From Tautonia rosea (GTDB taxonomy: Bacteria; Planctomycetota; Planctomycetia; Isosphaerales; Isosphaeraceae), in the NCBI RefSeq assembly GCF_012958305.1, contig NZ_JABBYO010000003.1, forward strand, positions 1 through 64,000: a stretch of DNA of 64,000 bases. The letters are read 5' to 3'. The notes beneath the pieces are model-generated. The model worked only from the letters and a program-made list of their open reading frames with translations. It did not search any database and had not been told where the DNA came from. Numbering within the stretch: position 1 is the stretch's first letter; each line of letters opens with the position of its first letter. The position numbers were made by a program, and so were the translations under genes. This document shows, one piece after another, positions 26,532-34,915 of the stretch.

Positions 26532-27739
26532 TTCTCGCGAATGTCCACACGGCCATCGAACAGATCTGGGCGAACAAGCTACGATCGGTCCTGACGGTTG
26601 TGGGAATCGTCATCGCAGTAACCTCGACGATCACCGTCGTTAGCGTCGTTCAAGGGTTCACTGGCTACGTGGCCGAGTTCCTGCAGGGGCTCGGGACGAA
26701 TGCCATGTGGATCTGGCCGGAACGCCCCGGAGGGGAGGCGGGCAAGCGCCTCGGTCGGGTGACACTCGATCTCCGGGATGTCGAGGCACTCCGGACCGAG
26801 TGCTCCACGCTGCGTTCCATTTCCCCCCTGATCCCCAGACCCTCGGTAGCCGTGGCGCTCGGCCGGACCGAGGTGACGACCCAACTCGAGGGCGTCTCTG
26901 CCGAGTACCATGCGATCCGCAACCTACCTGTCGAGGTGGGCCGCCCCTTTGCGTTCCTCGATGTCGAGCGTCGCCATCCCGTCTGCATCCTCGGCCGAGA
27001 AGTTCTGCGTAAGCTCGACGCGGGAGATGACCTCGTTGGCCGAACGCTTCTCGTCGACGGACGACGGTTCCGGGTTGTAGGAATCCTCGCCGAAAAGGGA
27101 AGCGTGTTAGGGAATAGCCAGGATGACCTCGTGTTGATTCCCTATACCGTGGCCCTGACGATGTACCCGGCTGCCAGAACGTCCATCGCCCTGACCGCCC
27201 GAGCCCTGGACGAGGAGCAGGTCCCCGAGGCCAAGGCTCAGATTGTCAGCTTGCTCCGACGCCGGCACCGTCTCGAAGCGTATCAGCCGAACGACTTTCA
27301 AATCCGTACGCAAGACGAACTGCTGACAGCCTTCAACAGCATCAGCATTGCGGCGACGGCGGTGCTTGCCGGGATCGTTGGCATCTCACTCCTCGTCGGC
27401 GGCATCGGGATCATGAACGTAATGCTCGTCAGCGTCACCGAACGAACCCGAGAGATCGGCCTTCGCAAAGCCGTTGGCGCTCGTCGACGCGACATCATGC
27501 TCCAGTTCTTGACCGAGGCCGTCGGCCTCAGTCTCCTCGGCGGCGGCCTCGGTGTTGGCCTTGGCTATGCCATCACGGCCATCGTCAGTCTCCACCCGCA
27601 GATGGTTGATGTGGCCGTTCCGCTCTGGGCCGTCGCGTTAGGCTTCGGTATCTCCGCCGGTACAGGAGTGATCTTCGGCATTCTTCCTGCTCTGAAAGCC
27701 GCATTGCTCAATCCAATTGATGCGCTAAGACACGAATAA
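26525..27739 (+). CDS. ABC transporter permease, MacB/FtsX type
   Basis: 404 residues; the start overlaps the ATPase stop by 7 bases. One N-terminal helix (about 15-45) is followed by a MacB-type periplasmic core domain (about 50-260) and three C-terminal helices with the family segments GIVGISLLVGGIGIMNVML, TERTREIGLRKAVGARR and AGTGVIFGILPALKAA, ending in NPIDALRHE. With the adaptor and ATPase it forms a tripartite exporter typical for lipoproteins, peptides or macrolides; the substrate is unknown. The last codons abut the decayed integrase fragment on the other strand. Confidence 0.94.
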   Translation: MLILANVHTAIEQIWANKLRSVLTVVGIVIAVTSTITVVSVVQGFTGYVAEFLQGLGTNAMWIWPERPGGEAGKRLGRVTLDLRDVEALRTECSTLRSISPLIPRPSVAVALGRTEVTTQLEGVSAEYHAIRNLPVEVGRPFAFLDVERRHPVCILGREVLRKLDAGDDLVGRTLLVDGRRFRVVGILAEKGSVLGNSQDDLVLIPYTVALTMYPAARTSIALTARALDEEQVPEAKAQIVSLLRRRHRLEAYQPNDFQIRTQDELLTAFNSISIAATAVLAGIVGISLLVGGIGIMNVMLVSVTERTREIGLRKAVGARRRDIMLQFLTEAVGLSLLGGGLGVGLGYAITAIVSLHPQMVDVAVPLWAVALGFGISAGTGVIFGILPALKAALLNPIDALRHE

Positions 27740-28020
27740 ACATTGATTTTCTGTGGCGCCCCGAGTGGGCTGACCGTCTTTGACGAACGACGCACGGGCA
27801 TGGTCCGAGTAGGCCAGCAGCAGCTCGTTGACCGTCAGGTCGGGCGTGTTCTGGACTTCTTCCTCGATGGATTCCGCGGGGACCGGCCGAGCCTGCCACT
27901 CGGCAACGAGCTTGTAATTTCGTCGGCTCTCGGCCGAGTTATGGGCCCCGAGATAATCATCCATGCCGGTCACCGTGACGACGACGCGGCCGGAAGGCGG
28001 TAGGAGGGGATTCGAACAGA
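27725..28020 (-). pseudogene. Decayed N-terminal fragment of a tyrosine-type integrase
   Basis: The minus strand encodes RVVVTVTGMDDYLGAH, AESRRNYKLVAEWQA and LTVNELLLAYSDHA, which I recognise as the N-terminal arm-binding region of planctomycete phage-type integrases. Upstream, IPSYRL is in a different frame, so a frameshift lies near 28000. The frame runs out about 20 residues after KDGQPT and the catalytic domain is absent; the break lies right at the end of the permease gene. It sits 120 bp from the 3' end of a tRNA-Pro gene in the same orientation, which suggests the remains of an element that once used this tRNA as its attachment site (inference). Confidence 0.72.
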
Positions 28021-28135
28021 CATGCTGCGAACCCTTTGCACCCCAAACCCGGAAATTACCGGATTCATTGGAGCTGTCGGGCCGCGAAGCCGTCCACGGA
28101 CAAGTATCCTAAGTCCAGGATTCGGCGAGATTTGA

Positions 28136-28216
<81 letters not shown>

Positions 28217-28239
28217 TTACTGTCGAGATGACGAGCGTG

Positions 28240-28267
28240 ATTATAAGGGTTTGGCAGCGGCTGTCAA
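28240..28267 (-). promoter_or_regulatory. Consensus promoter of tRNA-Pro
   Basis: On the minus strand TTGACA (28262-28267) and TATAAT (28240-28245) are separated by 16 bases, both matching the housekeeping consensus perfectly. The -10 box lies 23 bases before the tRNA 5' end. Confidence 0.88.
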
Positions 28268-28287
28268 CTGCGGTCAAGGAGTGGGGG

Positions 28288-29424
28288 TCAAACGGTGAGA
28301 AAGTGATCGAACCAGTCGAAGGCTTCGGCTTGCATAGGGAGGTCGAATTTGTGGGGGCCGGGGTAGAAAGTACCGCGGTAGCGGTCGGGAGAGCCGGCCT
28401 TGGTGTAGAGATCGGTGAGGATCTGGTCGGAGCGGCGCATTTCGGGAAGGGTGAACAGGGAATCTTCCTCATCGAATTGGACGAGGGTCGGGCGGGGGAC
28501 GCGGAGACCGAGGATCTCGGGATAATCGAGGTCGCGGGGGAGGCCGGGGATGTAGATCATCCAGGTGTGAGTATGGCTCTTGTACAGGAGGTAGTCGCGC
28601 CAGGTGCTCATCATCCCGACGCAGCAGGCGGCGGCGATGCGTTCGTCGGTACCGGCGAGGTAGACGGTCCGGAGTCCGCCGCCGGAGAGTCCGGCGCAGC
28701 CGACGTGGTCAGGGTCGACATCGGGACGAGAGCAGAGGTAATCGAGCGCGCGACGGTCCTCAGCCAGGAAAACGCCCGGCCAGGTCGTACCGGCGCAGAA
28801 GAGACTTTTGGCCATGACGCTCTCGTGAGCTGAGGCGAAGCGGTTGTACGCCTCAATCTCCTCCACCGACTCGGGGCGGACTTCTTCAAGATCTCCCTTG
28901 AGAACCCGAGGAACGTCGGCCAGGCGGATGCGACGGCTCGCGAAGGCGAACGTATCGTGAACAAGCACCACATACCCACGCTTGGCCAGTTCATTGGCCC
29001 AGCTGACTCCGCCGTAATCGCGTTCGCGATGCTCGCGCATGATCGGGTGTAGATCGTCGCTGATCTGGGCGATCTTCCGCCAGCCGAAGGCCTTATTGCC
29101 GCCGTGATCGTGCAGGGCAAGCACGGCGGGCAGGCGGCCCGTGGCCTGGGCGGGCTTGAGCAAGACGGCTTCGGTGGGTGGGCCGTAAGGGAGCTGCCAG
29201 CTCAGATGCTCGACGAGCAGACCGTCATATTCGAAGCGGTGCTGGACCGCGGCCCGGGGAACCCCTCCGGCCTCGGGTTCGATCAACAGGTCGGCGACGC
29301 GATCCAGCGCCTCTCTCCGCCAGGCGTCGAGGTCTTCCGACCCAAACCGAGGGTGCCGGAACGAGAGACGCGCGGGTCCTTCGCCCACGAGTGATGCGGC
29401 CCAGGGACCATAGGCCCCGATCAT
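28288..29424 (-). CDS. Alpha/beta-hydrolase, dienelactone-hydrolase/acetyl-esterase-like
   Basis: 378 residues from the ATG at 29424; a GTG 12 bases earlier is also possible and neither has a strong ribosome binding site. There is no signal peptide, so it is probably cytoplasmic. A helical N-terminal part (about 1-90) leads into the hydrolase core: PAVLALHDHGG (oxyanion region), RGYVVLVHDTFAF, GCAGLSGGGLRT with the Ser nucleophile, then VRPTLVQFDEED carrying the Asp and YPGPHKFDLP the His. It resembles the large cytosolic esterases seen next to sugar-acid catabolic genes in planctomycetes. The gene is followed by the tRNA promoter; no operon partner is visible. Confidence 0.88.
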   Translation of the reverse strand: MIGAYGPWAASLVGEGPARLSFRHPRFGSEDLDAWRREALDRVADLLIEPEAGGVPRAAVQHRFEYDGLLVEHLSWQLPYGPPTEAVLLKPAQATGRLPAVLALHDHGGNKAFGWRKIAQISDDLHPIMREHRERDYGGVSWANELAKRGYVVLVHDTFAFASRRIRLADVPRVLKGDLEEVRPESVEEIEAYNRFASAHESVMAKSLFCAGTTWPGVFLAEDRRALDYLCSRPDVDPDHVGCAGLSGGGLRTVYLAGTDERIAAACCVGMMSTWRDYLLYKSHTHTWMIYIPGLPRDLDYPEILGLRVPRPTLVQFDEEDSLFTLPEMRRSDQILTDLYTKAGSPDRYRGTFYPGPHKFDLPMQAEAFDWFDHFLTV

Positions 29425-29696
29425 ATTGGGTTCCACGAGATGCGTCTCCGGCCAGAGAAGTCGCTGAGCAAGGGCTGATTGTGATGTTATACCGCATCGT
29501 CTTCAGTGATTGCTCCCCTGCGGTGCCAGGATTTACGGAGGGCAGCGAAGCCCATTCGTGAATGCAGCACGGTTCACCCGGTCGATTCTTGCAATCACCT
29601 AGGAGCCGAGCCGTTGCCGTACGCTTCGTTCTGCGAGTAACCTCAGCGAAGAAGGGAAATCACCTGATCGAGCTGGATTTCCACAAGGAGCAGAGC

Positions 29697-29903
29697 ATGG
29701 CCGGAATTCAACATCAGTGGGAATACCGAACAATCCGTCACGAGCGAGGCTGGAGCGAAGAAACGCCGGGTGATCTCGCCTCAGAAGCCAGTGATATCGA
29801 GGCAAATCTCCAGATGCTGGGTCAGGAAGGCTGGGAACTGGTTTGCGTTCTCGGAGACCTGAACGCTGCGATTCTGATCCTCAAGCGGCCGGTATTGCGC
29901 TAA
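29697..29903 (+). CDS. Small DUF4177-like protein
   Basis: 68 residues from the ATG at 29697; AAGGAG six bases upstream decides the start over the longer frame from 29562. The pattern WEYRTI near the N-terminus and LGQEGWELVCVL near the C-terminus is the hallmark of DUF4177, a small alpha/beta fold of unknown role. It lies 51 bp before the sulfatase gene on the same strand and may be transcribed with it. Confidence 0.75.
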   Translation: MAGIQHQWEYRTIRHERGWSEETPGDLASEASDIEANLQMLGQEGWELVCVLGDLNAAILILKRPVLR

Positions 29904-29954
29904 TCGTTCAAGGCTCGAGGCGAGCATCGACCAAAGGATTCGAGGGAATTGGCA

Positions 29955-31457
29955 ATGAAAAAACGAGTCGAAACAAAATTATATCCCAAATTTAATCGGA
30001 TTAGGAAATTTCTATGGAAAGGTGTCCTTCTGTGGCTTCTATTCAGTGGGATCGGGATTCAAGCAGCGATCGCGGATGCGGCGGCTGCCGGTCGACGGCC
30101 AAACCTATTGCTTGTGGTCGTCGACGATCTCGGCTGGTCCGATCTCGGCTGTTACGGGGCTGATTTGCACGAGACACCTCACCTGGACCGGCTTGCAGGG
30201 CAGGGGAGGCGCTTCTCGGCGGCCTATGCGGCCCCGGTTTGCTCGCCCACCCGGGCCGCGATCATGACCGGTAAGCACCCGGCTAGGCTGCACATGACGG
30301 TCTGGTCCGAGGCGGCGCGACGGCGATCCTCGACGGGTGACCGCCCGCTCATTCCTCCGGCGACCCATCCTGACTTGCCGCTTCAGGAGCAGACGCTGGC
30401 CGAGTACCTCCGCCCAGCCGGGTATCTCACGGCCCTTGTTGGCAAGTGGCACCTGGGAGACTCAGCGCACTATCCCGAGACTCAAGGATTCGACCTCAAC
30501 ATCGGCGGCACTCACTGGGGAGCACCCCCCACCTTCTTTTTTCCCTATCATGGGCGATGGTCGAATACCGACGAGTACCGATATGTGCCAGGGCTCCCCT
30601 GGGGCCAGCCGGGAGAGTACCTGACCGATCGGCTGACCGATGAAGCCTTGAAGATTTTCGAAGCCGCGGGCGATCGGCCCGTCTTCCTCAGTCTGAATTA
30701 CTACGCCGTGCATACCCCCATCGAGGCGAAGTCCGAGCTTGTCGCTCGCTACGAAAACCGACGCTCACCCGATCATCAGCACCAAAACGCCACCTATGCC
30801 GCCATGGTGCAAACCGTCGATGATAATGTCGGGAAACTGCTCGACGGTCTCGATCGACTCGGGATCGCCGAGCACACGCTGGTCGTGATTGTCTCCGACA
30901 ATGGTGGTTACATCAACGATTATCGCGGGGTTCCGGTCACCACCAATTACCCGCTCCGATCCGGTAAAGGCTCCCTGTACGAAGGGGGAATCCGTGTCCC
31001 CTTGATCATCCGCCTTCCGGGCAGTGAGTCAATCGGGGAAGTGATCGATGATCCGGTCACCGTCATGGACCTCTTTCCGACGATCCTCGACGTGGCCGGT
31101 GTTTCGATGGAACCGGACCAGACTGAGGCCCTCGATGGCACAAGCCTCGTGCCGCTGCTCGACGATGAGCCTGTAAACTGGACCGGGCACGATGCGCTCT
31201 ACTGGCACTTCCCCCATGATTACCCGACCACCACTCCTGTCGGAGCAATCCGATCGGGGAACTGGAAACTCCTCGAATATTTTGAAGACGGTCGGCTCGA
31301 ACTATACGACCTGGACCGAGATCTAGGTGAGCGGGAAAATCTCGCCCCGGCTCAGCCCGAACTCACGACCGAGCTGCACCTGCGGCTCATCGACTGGCGA
31401 GTCCGTGTCAATGCCCAGATGCCCGAGCCCAATCCTGCCTTCCAGACCAATCCCTGA
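29955..31457 (+). CDS. Exported sulfatase (type I, formylglycine-dependent)
   Basis: 500 residues from the ATG at 29955, with GAGGGA upstream; a TTG at 29949 is less likely. A membrane/signal segment (LLWLLFSGIGIQAAIADA) precedes the sulfatase core: PNLLLVVVDDLGWSDLGCYG with metal-binding Asp pair, and CSPTRAAIMTGKHPARL with Cys96 of the CxPxR signature that is converted to formylglycine. Later active-site segments TALVGKWHLG, VIVSDNGG and GSLYEGGIRVPLI are all present, so the enzyme should be active. It probably removes sulfate from sulfated polysaccharides in the periplasm. The maturation enzyme is not in the window. Confidence 0.95.
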   Translation: MKKRVETKLYPKFNRIRKFLWKGVLLWLLFSGIGIQAAIADAAAAGRRPNLLLVVVDDLGWSDLGCYGADLHETPHLDRLAGQGRRFSAAYAAPVCSPTRAAIMTGKHPARLHMTVWSEAARRRSSTGDRPLIPPATHPDLPLQEQTLAEYLRPAGYLTALVGKWHLGDSAHYPETQGFDLNIGGTHWGAPPTFFFPYHGRWSNTDEYRYVPGLPWGQPGEYLTDRLTDEALKIFEAAGDRPVFLSLNYYAVHTPIEAKSELVARYENRRSPDHQHQNATYAAMVQTVDDNVGKLLDGLDRLGIAEHTLVVIVSDNGGYINDYRGVPVTTNYPLRSGKGSLYEGGIRVPLIIRLPGSESIGEVIDDPVTVMDLFPTILDVAGVSMEPDQTEALDGTSLVPLLDDEPVNWTGHDALYWHFPHDYPTTTPVGAIRSGNWKLLEYFEDGRLELYDLDRDLGERENLAPAQPELTTELHLRLIDWRVRVNAQMPEPNPAFQTNP

Positions 31458-31575
31458 CCGCCTTTTGACCTTCGGGGGTCTCGTGTCCACAATCGAGCAG
31501 AGAGCAACATCACGTTTGGAACGTTAACCCGTTTCTCTCAACATCCGGAACCAAACCCCGAGGAGCTCGATTCGG

Positions 31576-32937
31576 ATGATGCGCATGGCCTGCTGGATAC
31601 TCGTCGCAATCCTTCCCACTTTGATGGGGATTGAGTCACAGGTGGCCGCTGAGGACGACGACGGTAACTCGGTCCGTCCCCTGTTTGACTTCTCCCAGGA
31701 CAACGCGTCAGGTGCCTGGCGAAGCGTGAACGACGGGGTTATGGGAGGGGTCTCGGAAGGTTCGTTCCGGATCTCCGATGAAGGGCTCTTGAAATTCTTC
31801 GGAACGTTGTCACTGGAAAACAACGGCGGATTTGCCTCGATCCGCTCTGTGCCGGGCCGGCTCGGTCTAAAGCTGGACGATGTCCTCGTCCTTCGCGTTC
31901 GGGGAGACGGCCGCGAGTACTTGCTCAACCTGTACGTTCCAACAATTCGAACCGCCTACTCCTTCCGCGCTCCAATGCCGACCGTTGCCGGCGAATGGAT
32001 TGAAGCTCGGGTGCCGGTCCGCGACTTCGTGGCCAACTCCTTCGGCCGTCCGATCCCTGGAGCGGGACCAGTCGATCCCGAGCGGGTGACGTCGGTTGGC
32101 ATCACCCTGAGCGACAAGAAGCCGGGAACCTTTGCGCTGGAGGTCGCCTCGATTGGGGTTGAAGCCGCAAAAGCCGACGAACCGACCACCAAAACCGTCA
32201 CCTATACCGAGACGGAACACGGCCCTCTGGAGATGGTGATCCATTTTCCTCCCGGATGGAAATCCACCGATCGGCGGCCTGCCATCGTTTTTTTCTTCGG
32301 CGGTGGTTGGACCAACGGGAGCATCGCCCAGTTCGAGCCCCAGGCGGAGCACCTCGCTCGACGGGGAATGATCGCCGCTCGGGCTGACTACCGGGTTCAG
32401 TCTCGCCAGCAGGTTACCCCCGAGGAGTGTGTCGACGACGCTTTCGCCGCCGTTCGATGGCTGACCGATCACGCTAGCGAATTCGGGATCGACCCCAATC
32501 GGCTCATCGCCTCTGGAGGGTCGGCTGGCGGCCACCTCGCGGCTTGCACGGCGTTGAGTCCGGCCGTCGAAGGGGCCCCGGAACCTCCTCGACCCGCCAC
32601 CCTCGTCTTATTCAACCCGGTGCTGCAATTCGAGGGGCAGCCGCAGCTTATGCAACGGATCGGCAACGATGATACGATTGGTCGCCGCATCTCACCGACC
32701 TTGCACATCAGTTCGACCACCCCGCCGACTCTCTTGCTCTACGGCAGCGAGGATCGACTGATCGCTCAGGGACGCGAATTCATCGAGCGAGCGACCGAGG
32801 TTGGTATCTCAGCGCAACTATTCCTTGCCGAAGGGGAGGGGCACGGCTTCTTCAACCGTCCCCCCTGGCTCGATCGAACGACTGCGAGGGTAGACGCATT
32901 TCTCACCGAACTTGGGTTTCTTGATCCCAACGAATAA
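31576..32937 (+). CDS. Exported fusion of CIA30-like domain and alpha/beta-hydrolase
   Basis: 453 residues with GAGGAG 10 bases before the ATG and an N-terminal signal peptide (ACWILVAILPTLMGIESQ). Residues about 33-195 match the CIA30/NADH-ubiquinone-assembly-30-like jelly roll: WRSVNDGVMGGVSEGSF is its diagnostic opening. After a short linker (TKTVTYTETEHG), residues about 215-450 form a BD-FAE-type hydrolase with FFFGGGWTNG, the nucleophile elbow SGGSAGGH and a late His in EGEGHGFFN; an Asp lies in YGSEDRL. The jelly roll could bind carbohydrate while the hydrolase de-esterifies it (inference). It follows the sulfatase by 118 bp on the same strand, consistent with a polysaccharide-degradation theme. 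Confidence 0.88.
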   Translation: MMRMACWILVAILPTLMGIESQVAAEDDDGNSVRPLFDFSQDNASGAWRSVNDGVMGGVSEGSFRISDEGLLKFFGTLSLENNGGFASIRSVPGRLGLKLDDVLVLRVRGDGREYLLNLYVPTIRTAYSFRAPMPTVAGEWIEARVPVRDFVANSFGRPIPGAGPVDPERVTSVGITLSDKKPGTFALEVASIGVEAAKADEPTTKTVTYTETEHGPLEMVIHFPPGWKSTDRRPAIVFFFGGGWTNGSIAQFEPQAEHLARRGMIAARADYRVQSRQQVTPEECVDDAFAAVRWLTDHASEFGIDPNRLIASGGSAGGHLAACTALSPAVEGAPEPPRPATLVLFNPVLQFEGQPQLMQRIGNDDTIGRRISPTLHISSTTPPTLLLYGSEDRLIAQGREFIERATEVGISAQLFLAEGEGHGFFNRPPWLDRTTARVDAFLTELGFLDPNE

Positions 32938-32946
32938 TCACTTCCA

Positions 32947-32982
32947 CGGGCCGGCCGCTCGCCAGAGGCGACAACCGGCCCG
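32947..32982. terminator. Nested hairpin between convergent genes
   Basis: A perfect 8-bp outer stem (32947-32954 with 32975-32982) encloses a 5-bp inner stem TCGCC/GGCGA at 32959-32971. It lies in the 54-bp gap between the CIA30-hydrolase and the convergent rhodanese gene. Confidence 0.55.
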
Positions 32983-32991
32983 GTTCAGTAG

Positions 32992-33546
32992 TTACCTGGC
33001 GCACGAGGTATCGCAGCCGACCCGGTTCCAGGGCATTTTCGCGAGCATCATGCCCATACCGCACGTATCGGTAATCCCCGCGAACACCAGCCCCGCACCG
33101 ACAAAACCCGGGATGACCAGGAACCACGGGTTGACGAACGCCCCGAGCACAGTGCCGATTGCCACCATCGTTCCGGCTGCGATGCGGACCTGACGCTCGA
33201 GCGAGATCGCCTTCTTGCCCCGAACCACTGGTAGACCGGCCGCTTCCCAGGCTTGCGTTCCGCCTTCGACGTTCACCACATTCTCGAATCCTGCCGAGAG
33301 GAACTTTTCCGCCGCTTTATGCGCCCGGTTGCCGGTTCGGCAGATCAAGTACAGCGGCTCATCTCGGGAGCCATTGCGAGCGTCCATAACGGACTTCGGC
33401 TCAAGCTGATCGAGCGGCACCAGTCGAGCCGGCTCGGCGTGGAATTCCCGGAACTCGACCGGGGTCCGTACGTCGACCAGATCCACCGGCCTGCCTTGCT
33501 TGCGTCGTTCTTCAAGTTCTTTGGGTGAAATCGTGGCAATGCTCAT
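32992..33546 (-). CDS. Rhodanese-DUF2892 membrane protein (YgaP-like)
   Basis: 184 residues with GGAGAGG before the ATG. Residues 1-115 form a rhodanese domain with LVDVRTPVEFREFHAEPA and the active-site loop CRTGNRA (Cys69). After a short linker come two membrane helices of the DUF2892 type, ending in GITDTCGMGMMLAKMPWN with a conserved Cys. E. coli YgaP has the same order and moves sulfane sulfur at the inner membrane. It is the third gene of a minus-strand run read from the bidirectional ArsR-type promoter at 34.9 kb, after the His-rich and DsrE-like genes. The likely role is sulfide/persulfide handling. Confidence 0.92.
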   Translation of the reverse strand: MSIATISPKELEERRKQGRPVDLVDVRTPVEFREFHAEPARLVPLDQLEPKSVMDARNGSRDEPLYLICRTGNRAHKAAEKFLSAGFENVVNVEGGTQAWEAAGLPVVRGKKAISLERQVRIAAGTMVAIGTVLGAFVNPWFLVIPGFVGAGLVFAGITDTCGMGMMLAKMPWNRVGCDTSCAR

Positions 33547-33600
33547 GAGAACCTCTCCTTCCCGGATCGATCACCAAGGGGCTTCCGACAACCCCACCAT

Positions 33601-34041
33601 TCAGGGTCTGAAATACGCAAACCCGTCAAATTGCTGACGACGAACCACCTCGACCGCTCCCGACGGCACGGTGCCGACGCCCGGTACCAGATCGTCCTTC
33701 GTTATCCCGTTGCGCTTCATGGTGTTCTCGCAGGCGACAATAGTCACCCCGCGATCGATCAATGACGTGATCGCCTCGGCGTGATCCGTCCGAACCGCCT
33801 CCACCACGTTGATGCCCCCGCTGTGGCAGACCACCACGACCTGGGCCTCGGAATCCACTTCCAGGATTCTTGAAATATTCTTCATGCCCTGGCCTTGTCT
33901 CCCAGAGTCGGCAAAATTCATGTGCACGAGGACCCGGAGCGATTCCGCCGTCTCCTCATCATCCGCTCGGGACCCGGTCTGACTGAGGACCACGCCCAAA
34001 CCAATGAGGGCCAGGGCGGCCCAGGCAATCCTGGATGACAT
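33601..34041 (-). CDS. Exported DsrE-like sulfur-relay protein
   Basis: 146 residues; AAGGAGA lies seven bases before the ATG. A signal peptide (AWAALALIGLGVVLSQTGSRA) is followed by a DsrE/DsrF fold: RVLVHMNFAD, an alpha/beta centre with VVVVCHSGGINVVEAV, and TIVACENTMKRNGI, whose Cys sits where DsrE-type proteins carry persulfide. Being exported, it would act outside the cytoplasm. It lies between the His-rich protein and the rhodanese-DUF2892 protein on the same strand. Confidence 0.88.
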   Translation of the reverse strand: MSSRIAWAALALIGLGVVLSQTGSRADDEETAESLRVLVHMNFADSGRQGQGMKNISRILEVDSEAQVVVVCHSGGINVVEAVRTDHAEAITSLIDRGVTIVACENTMKRNGITKDDLVPGVGTVPSGAVEVVRRQQFDGFAYFRP

Positions 34042-34122
34042 GAATCAGTCTCCTTGTTGAAGTCGATCAGGTTGGCCGGTCAAACGGACTCGGCCGAGCA
34101 ACACTCAGCGGCCAAACTCGGC

Positions 34123-34791
34123 TCAGGGCCTTGGACCTCGTCCTGGGCCTCCAGCCCAGGGGGGACGGGCCGCCTCGTGGCCTCCGGCCACAAAACTGTT
34201 CACCTTCTTCGCATGAGCCCGGATCAAGGAAACCACCTGGGGGTTCTCGCTCGTTTCCACAACCTCAATCCCACCCTCGATGTCCGTCCAGGTCATGGTG
34301 ATCTCATCGGCGTGGGCAAAAATCGCGCGGAAGATTGGGTCCCAGACCCGGACCAGTCGACCCGTCTCCAACCGCTTCGACATCTGCCGAACATGCTCCC
34401 GAAGCGAGGCAACCAGCTCGGGACGATCCGTGACCGTCTTGGTCCGCACCCCGCCCTCGATCTCCTCTACCGTTCTCGTGATTGATTGATGAGCACTCAG
34501 CAACGCCTCGATGTTGCCATGCTCCGCCTCCGACATTCCAGCACCATGGCCGCCGCGCTGTCCTGGCCCTTGCTCCGCGTCCTGGCCTGCTTCATGAGAT
34601 GCACCGTGTCTCGCCCCGCGACCCGATCCTCGGCCCGGCCCGTGCCCCGGTCCATGACCGCCTCGCCCTTGGCGAGCCTGGGGGACGTGCTGCGCTTGAC
34701 CCTCAGAGGAGTCATGGTCGTGCTGGGCCATCGCTCCCGAAACACCGATCATCATCGCCGTTACGACAACCGCGATCACAAGGTGTCTCAT
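34123..34791 (-). CDS. Exported His/Gly-rich protein of the sulfur module
   Basis: 222 residues with AGGAG nine bases before the ATG and a signal peptide (VIAVVVTAMMIGVSGAMA). Residues about 23-90 are low-complexity Gly/His/Gln/Arg (HDHDSSEGQAQH, GRGGHGPGHGPGRGSG), a plausible metal-binding stretch. Residues about 95-205 form a helical domain (HGNIEALLSAHQSITRTV, LREHVRQMSKRLETGRLV) with several His/Glu, possibly a metal or heme carrier. The end is again Gly/Pro/Arg-rich. I do not recognise the family. It is the first gene behind the minus arm of the ArsR operator. Confidence 0.8.
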   Translation of the reverse strand: MRHLVIAVVVTAMMIGVSGAMAQHDHDSSEGQAQHVPQARQGRGGHGPGHGPGRGSGRGARHGASHEAGQDAEQGPGQRGGHGAGMSEAEHGNIEALLSAHQSITRTVEEIEGGVRTKTVTDRPELVASLREHVRQMSKRLETGRLVRVWDPIFRAIFAHADEITMTWTDIEGGIEVVETSENPQVVSLIRAHAKKVNSFVAGGHEAARPPWAGGPGRGPRP

Positions 34792-34879
34792 AGCTCGATA
34801 CTCCTGTGCTCAAAAGGTCAACCGTCTTGAACACCTTTCCCTCACCGATCGTCGTGCTACAATACTTCAACACGACCAA

Positions 34880-34911
34880 TTGACTGTATTCCAATTCAGT
34901 TGAATAGTCAA
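34880..34911. promoter_or_regulatory. Palindromic ArsR-type operator with two overlapping divergent promoters
   Basis: A near-perfect inverted repeat starts with TTGACT (34880-34885) and ends with AGTCAA (34906-34911). Plus strand: -35 TTGACT, 17-base spacer, -10 AATAGT (34903-34908). Minus strand: -35 TTGACT (34911-34906), 17-base spacer, -10 TACAGT (34888-34883). The -35 box of each promoter overlaps the -10 box of the other. A dimeric ArsR protein binding here would block both the sulfur genes and its own gene. Predicted plus start sites fall at or just before the arsR ATG. Confidence 0.7.
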
Positions 34912-34915
34912 GCCC

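Noticed and set aside
28000-28030. Tandem tRNA-like sequence (GGATTCGAAC) near the integrase fragment
   Set aside because: Only the T-loop-like string is present; no acceptor or anticodon stem can be formed. The string is part of the integrase reading frame.
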